From Verrucomicrobiota bacterium (GTDB lineage Bacteria > Verrucomicrobiota > Verrucomicrobiia > Limisphaerales > JAFGQR01), in NCBI GenBank assembly GCA_016935555.1, contig JAFGQR010000163.1, forward strand, positions 21,963 through 85,962: a stretch of 64,000 bases of DNA, in the 5' to 3' direction. The notes below the pieces were generated by a model. The model ran no database searches. It worked only from the letters and a program-made list of their open reading frames with translations, and was not told where the DNA came from. Below are positions 11,182 through 20,300 of the stretch, piece after piece. Numbering within the stretch: position 1 is the first letter of the stretch; the number at the start of each line of letters is the position of its first letter. A program made the position numbers and the translations under genes.

Positions 11182-11285
11182 TGACCCCGAGAAGTTTGAA
11201 CTTGGCGCAGTTCGGGGCTGTCCATTGGGTGTTCACCCTGCACGGCTGTGGCATGCCGTAACCGCTTGCGATCCAACGGCCGCAT

Positions 11286-11310
11286 CGACGACACGCCCGG
11301 CGTGCCGTCG
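11286..11310. terminator. Possible hairpin between the two giant genes (no T-tract)
   Basis: CGACGACACGC-CCG-GCGTGCCGTCG, 11-bp arms with one mismatch, about 105 bp after the stop at 11181. Confidence 0.35.
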
Positions 11311-11381
11311 TGAGTTGCGCTGGCTTCGCAGGCACGGGTGTGATACGGTGACGTCACGTTTCTCACTGACTATGGTTCATC

Positions 11382-14300
11382 ATGAATAGACGCCTGCCTG
11401 CTCGATCGGTCCGGACTTGTGCGGCGAACCGGCGCGGTGCCTGCCCCGTTCCCATCCGCCTGGCGCTGGCTCTCCTCGCGGCCGCCTCCCCCGCCCCGCC
11501 CCTCCGAGCCGACATCCTCCCGGTCCCCGTCCATGTCACGGCCGCCGACACCGTCCCTTTCAGCGAGCTCGCCACCCGCGCCGCCAGCAGCCCGAGGCCG
11601 GCCGGAAAGTATGCGGCTTCGGCGGCGGCTGAGTCGGACGGGGCGCTGCCGCCGGAAGACGGCCAAGCGGCGCCGGCCCGTGTGGCCAGCGCGCCGGCGC
11701 CACTCCAGGAACTGGAGTCGCCGATGCCGAACGCGAACTTCGCGGCGCTGCTGGACGACGGGACGGCGTTCACGCCGGACATCGCGGCGGCGGTGGGGGT
11801 GCAGCATTTGATGGTCGCGCTCAACAGCCAGGTGCGAATCCAGGACCGGCAGGGCCACGCGCTGAGCACCGTCACCCTGGACGGGTTCTGGGCGGGGCTG
11901 ACCAACGCGGTGCTGACGAACCTGTTCTGCAGCGAACCCCGGCTGTTGTTTGATCCGCACGCCCAGCGATGGATCTTCACCGCCAACGCCAACCTCGGCA
12001 CCAACAACGCCGGCGTGCTCCTGGCCGTCAGCGGGACGCCGGACCCCACCGGCACCTGGCACCGGCGGTTCATCGCCACGACCAACGTCGTCGTCACCCC
12101 CGCCACCCCGCCCGCCACCAACACGATCGAACTCTATGCCGAACGCCCCACGCCAGCCTTTAACAAGGACTGGATCGTGGTCCAGGCCAACCTGTATTAC
12201 CGGACCGACGACACCTTGTGGGCGTCCGCGGTCTATGTCTTCAACAAGACCAACCTCTACGCGGGCGGCACCCTGTCCCCCCTGCGGTTCGAGTTCGTGG
12301 ACCCGGTGGAGGGATTGCTCGACATCAACCACGTGCCTGCGGCGGCCTACGACGCGGCCGCGTCGAGTCTTTATTTTGTGCAGGTCTGGGCGGGCAATTA
12401 CCAGGAGTATGGGTACCTGCGGATTTACAGCCTGGAGCATTCCCCCACCAACACCCCGTTCCTGAAAACCACCGACGCCACCGGCGACCCGGGGCCCTTC
12501 GCCGAAACGTGGTATGCGTGGGACAGCGGCCCGCCGGCAGGCGTCACCAACCTGGCGCCCCAGTGGAACAGTCCCCACCGGATCGACGCGGGCGACGACC
12601 GCATCCAGAATGTGGTCTATCGCAGGGGATTGCTTTATGCGGTGCACACGGTGTTTCTGCCCACCAACGCTCCGACCCACACGGCGCTCCAGTGGTACGT
12701 GATCACGCCCGGGCTGGGCGAAAGTCTCGTGACGCGTTTCGATGCCGGCGTGGCCGACCCTGAAGGGCGGTCGTTTGCGTTTCCGAGCATTGCGGTCAAC
12801 CGCGACGACGACATCCTGGTGGGCTACACGCGCTTCGACTCGAATCACTACCCGTGCGCCGGCTACGTGTTCCAGGGGCGCAAGGACCCGCCCGAAACCC
12901 AGCGCGGCGACATCATCTACCGCTACGGCGAAGCCCCCTATTACGTGCCCGACTGCTACGGCGTCAATTTGTGGGGCGCCTACAGCGCCTCCATCACGGA
13001 TCCGGTCAACGACACCGACCTGTGGACCGTCCAACAATACGCTGAACTGCCCGCACCCCAAGGCAGCCGCTGGGGCACCTGGTGGGCCCGCGTGTCCCCC
13101 GACGTCGACCTCGCCCTCGCCGCATCCGTCGCGCCCGACCCCGTTTATGCCGGCAACCCCCTCACCTGCACCCTCACCGTCACCAACCTCGAACCCAACC
13201 GCGCCAGCGGCGTCGTCCTCAGCAACCGCCTGCCCCCGGGCGCCGTGTTCGTGTCCGGGACCGTCCCCGGCGGGGCGTGCGCGCTGACCAACGACTCGGT
13301 CATTTGCGATCTCGGCATGCTGGACACGGGGCAAAGCCGCGCGGCGACGATCGTGATCCTGCCGTTCACCCAGGGGCTCATGTCCAACGCGGTCAGCGTG
13401 GCCGCCAACGGGCGCGATCTCAATCCCACCAACAACACCGCGACCTCCGTGACCACGGTGCTGGAGTCGGCCGACCTGGCGCTGCTGGGTTCCGACGACC
13501 CCGATCCCGTCGGCGTCGGACAGGATCTCGTCTATGCCCTCACCGTCACCAACCAGGGCCCGTTCGCCAGCGTCGGCGTCTGGCTCACCAACATCCTGCC
13601 GTCCGGAGTCACCCTGGTTTCCAGTGTCGCCAGCCAGGGCGCCTGCACCCTCAGCGGCACAACGCTCAAGTGCAGCCTCGGGCCCATCAACAGCAACCGC
13701 ACAGCCACCGTCACCCTCGTCCTGCGCCCCACCACCGCAGGCACCCTCACCCACCGGGCGCGCGTCGCCGCCGGCACCTTCGACTACAACCCCGCCAACA
13801 ACAGCGTCACCAACACCACCCGCGCCCACCACCTCCCCACCCTCTCCGCCATCGGCCCCCGCACGATGAGCGAGGACACCGTCCTGGGGCCGCTGGCGTT
13901 CACCGTTAGCGACGCCGAAACCCCCGCCGCCTCGCTGACCGTCACCGCCGCCTCGTCGAACCCGGCTCTCGTGTCCCCGGAGGGCCTCGGGCTCGGAGGC
14001 AGCGGCCCCAGCCGCACCCTGACCCTCACGCCGCTGCCCGACCAGTTCGGCACCGCCACCATCACGCTCACCGTCGCCGACTTGGACCAGGGCATCGCCA
14101 CCCACAGTTTTCTGCTCACGGTCACCAACGTGAACGACCCGCCTTCGATCAACAGCCTGCCGGACCAGACGATTCTCGAGGACATGCCCATGCCCGTCAC
14201 CCTGCTCATGCTCGCCGACCTCGAGACGCCCGTGGACAGCCTCTTCCTGGCCGCCACCTCCACCAACACCACCCTCGTCCCCCCCACCAACATCGCCTTC

Positions 14301-17300
14301 CTGGGCACCGGCGCCAGCCGCATCCTGTCCGTCAAACCCGCCCCCAACCAGCACGGCACTGCGCGGATCACGGTGACAGTGGCCGACGGCGGCCTGGAGG
14401 TGAGCACGTCGTTCGTGTTGACGGTGCTGCCGGTCAACGATCCGCCCTTCGTCACCGTCAACACCAACCTCACCCTCGACGAGGACACCTCCACCGGCCC
14501 CCTGCCGCTGACGCTCAGCGACGACGACACCCCGGCCAGCAACCTCGTCGTCCATATCCGCTCCAGCCTCCCCTGGCTCGTCGGCACCAGCGAGATCGTC
14601 CTCGCCGGCACCGGCACCAACCGGACCCTCACCCTCACCCCCGTGCCCAACGAAGCCTGGTGGGAACCCGCCCAGATCACCCTCGCCGTCTCCGACGCGA
14701 CGCCCCTCACCAACACCGTCATCCTGTTCGTGACCGTCAACCCCGTCGATGACCCGCCCACGCTCAACCCCATCCCGCCCCGCAGCCTCACCGAGGACGA
14801 CCCCCTCCAAACCGTGCCGCTGGGCGGCATCGGCACGGGCGCCTGGAACGAAGACCAGACCCTGACCGTGACCGCCGTGTCCGGGAACACGCGCGTGGTG
14901 CCGGCGGTCCACGTGGACTACAGCAGCCCGAACCCCACCGGCACGCTGAGCTTCACTCCCCTTCCCGACGCCAGCGGCATCGCCGCCATCACCGTCACCG
15001 TCGCCGATGGCGGTCTGGCCGGCAACACCGTCGTCCGCACCTTCAACGTCATCGTGACTCCCGTCAACGATGCCCCCACGCTCGACCCGCTGGGCGAGCT
15101 CGACGTGCTCGAGGATAGCGGAGTGATCCGCCTCCCGCTCAGCGGCGTCAGCACCGGCGCCACCAACGAATTCCAAACGCTCGTCGTGACCACCGCCTCC
15201 AGTGCGCCCGCCATTGTCCCGCCGCCCACCGTCTCCTACGTGTCGCCGAACCCCTCCGGCCAGCTGAACGTCTCGCCCGCCACCAACGCCGCCGGCACCG
15301 CCGTCCTCACCGTCACCGTCAATGACGGCGGCTCCTCGAACAATCTCGTGACACGCTCGTTCCCCGTCACCGTCCGCCCCGTTAACGATCCCCCCACCAT
15401 CCACCCCGTCGGCGACCGGACGGTGAGCGAGGATTTCGGCGACTACCAGGTGGAGCTGGCGGGTCTGAGCGGCGGGCCGCCCGATGAAAGCCAGGCCCTC
15501 ACCCTGACGGCGCTGTCCGACAAACCGAACCTGGTGTCCCACCCCGTCGTGCTCTATACAAACCCCGCCGCCACCGCGATCCTGCGTTTCACCTCGCTGA
15601 CCAACCAGGCCGGACTGGCCACCCTCACCCTCACTCTCCAGGACGACGGCGCCTCCAACAGCATCACCACCCACACCTTCACCCTTGCCGTCAACCCCGT
15701 CAACGACCCGCCCACGCTCAACCCCATCGGGCCGTTCAGCATCGACGAGGATTCCGGCGGCTTGAACGTTCCGTTCGCCGGCGTCTCCAGCGGCGCCCCC
15801 AACGAAAAGCAGGAGCTCACCGTCACCGCACTGTCCAGCAATCCCGCCATCCTGCCGCACCCGGCCGTCACCTACACCAGCCCCAACCCCGGGGGCAGCC
15901 TCCATCTCCGGCCGCTGACCAATGCGTTCGGCAACGTCACGATCACGGTGACGGTCCGGGATGACGGATCCGGTACCCACTCGACGAGCCGCAGCTTCGA
16001 GGTCAACGTGCGATCCGTCAACGACCCGCCCGCCATCAGCCAGGTCCCCGACGCCACCCTCCTCGAAGACGGCGTCACCGATCCCCTGCCCTTCACCGTG
16101 AGCGACGTGGAAACCGCCCCCGCCGGCCTCACCCTGTCCGCCGATTCCTCCAACCAAGAACTCGTCAGCCGCGACGATATCGTCCTCGCCGGCACGGGCG
16201 TCCAGCGCAGCGTCACGGTGCGCCCGCGCCCCAACCAGTTCGGCTCCGCTCAAATCTCCCTGATCGTGTTCGACGCCGACGGCGGCTACGCCATCACCGA
16301 GTTCGGCGTGAACGTGCAGTCCGTCAACGACCCGCCATGGACCGCCCCCGTGCCCGATCAGACGATGCGCGAGGACGGTGTGCTGAGCGGGGTGCCGCTG
16401 ACGGTTCTGGACGACGACGTCCCGGCCAGTCCCTTTACCCTCACCGCAACGGCGTCCAATCTCATCCTGCTTCCTCCCGGCAGCCTCGTCCTGGGCGGCA
16501 CGGGCACCAACCGCACCCTGCGGATCCAGCCCGCGCCGGGCAAGTATGGCGAGGCCACCATCGTGGTGGGCGTCAACGACGGGATCACGAACGTGACCCG
16601 CGCCTTCACGTTGACCGTGCTGCCCAACAACCGTTCGCCGGTGATGACCGCGCTTGGTCCCCAAACCACGGCCGAAGACCTGCCCCTCGGACCGCTCGCC
16701 TTCGACATCGGCGACCGCGAAACCCCCGCCGGCGACCTGCGCCTCACCGCCTCCTCCTCGAACCCCGACCTTATCCCCGCCGCCGGCATCGTGTTCGGCG
16801 GCTCCGGCAGCAACCGCACCGTCACCCTCCACCCTGTCACCAACCAGTTCGGCACCGCGTTCGTCACCCTCGGCGTCGAAGACGCCCACTTCGTCTGGAC
16901 CCCCGTCCCCATGGTTCCCACCGTCGAAAGCAACCGGCAATGCGTGCTCTGGCCCGCCTCGGAACCCCTCGAAGTGTTCCGGCTCACCGGCATCGAAAGC
17001 GCCCCCCCGCCCCCCCCCCTGCGCATCGAACCCGCCGGCCCCCACGTCAAAATCTCCTGGCCACACCCCGCCCCCGACTGCGTGCTCGAGCGGGCCCTTC
17101 ATGTGGCCGGCCGCGCCCGGGTGACGTTCCTGCTGACCGTCACCCCGGTGAACGACGCGCCGCTCATTTCGATCGTGCCCGACGCGGTGATACCCGAGGA
17201 CGGCAGCACGGGCGACCTGCCGTTCACGCTCGAGGACGTCGAAAGCCCCGTCACCAACCTGGTCCTGACCGTGGCGTCGTCGGACCCGGGGCTTGTGCCG

Positions 17301-20300
17301 GCCGGCGGCCTGGTGCTGGGCGGCACCGGCACCCACCGCACCGTGCGGGTGACGCCCGCCGCCGACCGTTTCGGCGCAGCCACCGTCACCCTGACAGCTC
17401 GCGACCCTCAGGGCGCCCAGAGCACCCGCGCGTTCACCGTCACCGTCTTCTCCGTCAACGAGCCGCCCACGTTGCACCCGCCAGCGGACGTGGTCCTCGA
17501 CGAGGACGCCGGCCCGCAGAACGTCATCCTGACCGGCATCAGCAGCGGCGAGCCCAGCGAAGTGCAAACGCTGGCCGTCAGCGCCGAGTCGAGCGACCCT
17601 GTTCTCCTTCCCTCGCTCACCATCGCCTACACCAGCGCCCACACGAACGGCATCCTCACATTCGGGCCGCGCGCCAACGCCTTCGGCAGCGCGACGATCA
17701 CCGTCACGGTCAACGACGGCGGCCTGAGCAACAACCTCGTCCGACGCACCTTCACCGTCACCGTACGCTCCATCAACGACCTGCCCGCCCTGGCCGGCAT
17801 CCCCAACCAGATCCTCCTCGAAGACACCTCCACCCCCGCCCTCCCGTTCGCGGTCAGCGATGTCGAAACCGCCGCCGACGCGCTGGCCGTCACCGCCACG
17901 GCATCTCCGCCCGGCCTGGTGCCCGGCGCCGGCCTGGTCCTGCAGGGCACCGGCACCAATCGCACCCTGGTCGTCACGCCCGCCCCCGACCAGCACGGCA
18001 CCGCCATGATCACGCTGCGGGCGGCCGACGCCGACCAGGGCGAAACCACCGCGTCGTTCACCCTCACCGTGCTGCCCGTCAACGACCCGCCCACCCTCGA
18101 CCCCATCCCCGACCTCCAACGCGATGAGGACGACGGCCTCCAAACCGTCAGCCTCACCGGCTTGTCCGTCGGCGCCCCGAACGAGCCGGACACCCTGACC
18201 GTGTCGGTTGAAAACGACAACCCGGCCCTGCTCACAGATCTTGTCGCAAGCTACACCTCGCCCGATCCGTCCGGAACCCTCCGCTTTCGCACCGTGACCA
18301 ACGCCCACGGCACCGCCACCCTCACCGTCCGCGTCAACGACGGCGGCGCCTCCAACCAGCTCGTTTCCCAGACGTTCACCGTCGTCGTCCGGTCCGTGAA
18401 CGACCTGCCGATCCTCAGCGCCCTCGGCCCCCAGACCACCGACGAAGACGTGCCGGCCGGCCCCCTGGCCTTCACGGTGGGCGATGTGGAAACCGGCGCC
18501 GCCAGCCTCATCGTCAGCGGCGCCTCGTCGAACCCCGCCCTCGTGCCCCTCTCCGGCCTGAGTTTCGCCGGCACCGGAAGCAACCGCACCCTGGTGGTGC
18601 GCGCCGCCACGAACCAGTTCGGCACGGCCACGCTCACGCTCAAGGTCGCCGACGCCGATCGCGGCGAATCCACAACCGCCTTTCAGCTGACCGTGAACAG
18701 CGTCAACGACCCGCCGGTCATCACCTCCCTGCCGCCCCAAACCACCGACGAAGACCTCACCCTCATGGTGCCGTTCGTCGTCGGCGATGTCGAAACCCCC
18801 GCCGGCGCACTGCGGGTCGGCATCACCAACACAGACCCCGGGTTGCTTCCCGACGCGCAGCTCGTCCTGGCAGGCACCAACTCGAGCCGGACGCTGGCGA
18901 TCACCCCGGCGTTCAACCGGCACGGCACCGCGACGCTCACCCTCTCCGTGCAGGATGAAGGCGGCGCCATGACCGAAACCCGGTTCGCCGTCACGGTGCG
19001 GCCCGTCAACGACCCGCCCACCCTCGACCCGCTCAGCGACCTGACCCTCGACGAGGATTCCCCGGCCCAAACCGTCGCGCTCTCGGGCATCTCGTCCGGC
19101 GCGTCCGACGAAGTCCAGACGCTGGTGCTGAGTGCCGCGACGGCGCAGCCGTGGCTGGTGACCAACCTGGGTGTGACCCACACCCACCCCGCCACCACCG
19201 CCACGCTCCGGTTCGAGCCGGTCCCCAACGCCGACCAGCCTGCGGTCATCACCGTGAGCGTTGACGACGGCGGCGCCTCCAACAATGTCATCCAACGCAG
19301 TTTCACCGTGAACCTGCGGCCCGTCAACGATCCGCCCGCCATCGCCCCCATCGCCCCCCAACTCACCTCCGAAGATCTCCCCGCCGGCCCCATCGCCTTC
19401 ACCGCCGCCGACCTTGAAACCGCCCCCGCCGCCCTGACGCTGTCCGTCAGCTCGTCGAACCCCACCCTGGTCAACAGCCAAAGCGCCGTGTTCGGAGGCG
19501 ACGGCACCAACCGCACCCTCACCCTCACTCCCCTGCGCGATCAAAGCGGCAAGGCCACGCTCACCCTCATTGTCACCGATGCCGGCCTCGCCACCGCCAG
19601 CACCACCTTCGACCTCGTCGTCCTGCCCGTCAACGATCCGCCCGCCATCGCCGGCCTCCACGACCTCTCCATCCCCGAAGACAATCCCCCGGCCGACATC
19701 GCGTTCACGGTCGCCGACATCGAATTCCCCGGCGCGCAGCTGCTTGTCCTGGCCACCTCGTCGAACCCCACCCTGCTCCCCCCCGCGGGCGTCACCGTGG
19801 GCGGCGCGGGAACCAACCGCACCCTCCGCCTCGCCCCTGCGGCCAACCAATACGGCATGGCCACCGTCACCGTCACCGCCACAGACCCCGACGGCGCCAC
19901 CGGCACCGCCCATTTCGATTTCACCGTCACCCCGGTCAACAACACGCCCGTGGTGAGCGGCATTCCCCCGCAAACCGTCCTCGAAGACACTCCGAACGGG
20001 CCGCTGACGTGGCTGGCGGACGACCGGGAAACGGCGGGAGGCGCCCTGAGCATTGTTGCAAGCTCCTCCAACCCGGCCCTGGTGGCCCCCGGCAACATCG
20101 CCGTCAGCGGCACCGGCGCCCTCCGGACCGTCGTCGTCACCCCCATGCCCAACCAGTCCGGTGCCGCCACGATCACCCTCACGGCCAACGACGGCCAGAA
20201 CGGCATCGCCCAAACCCGGTTCCCCATCACCGTCACCCCCGTCAATGATCCCCCCTCCCTCGATCCCCTCCCCAACCTCACCGTTCCCGCCAACAGCGGC

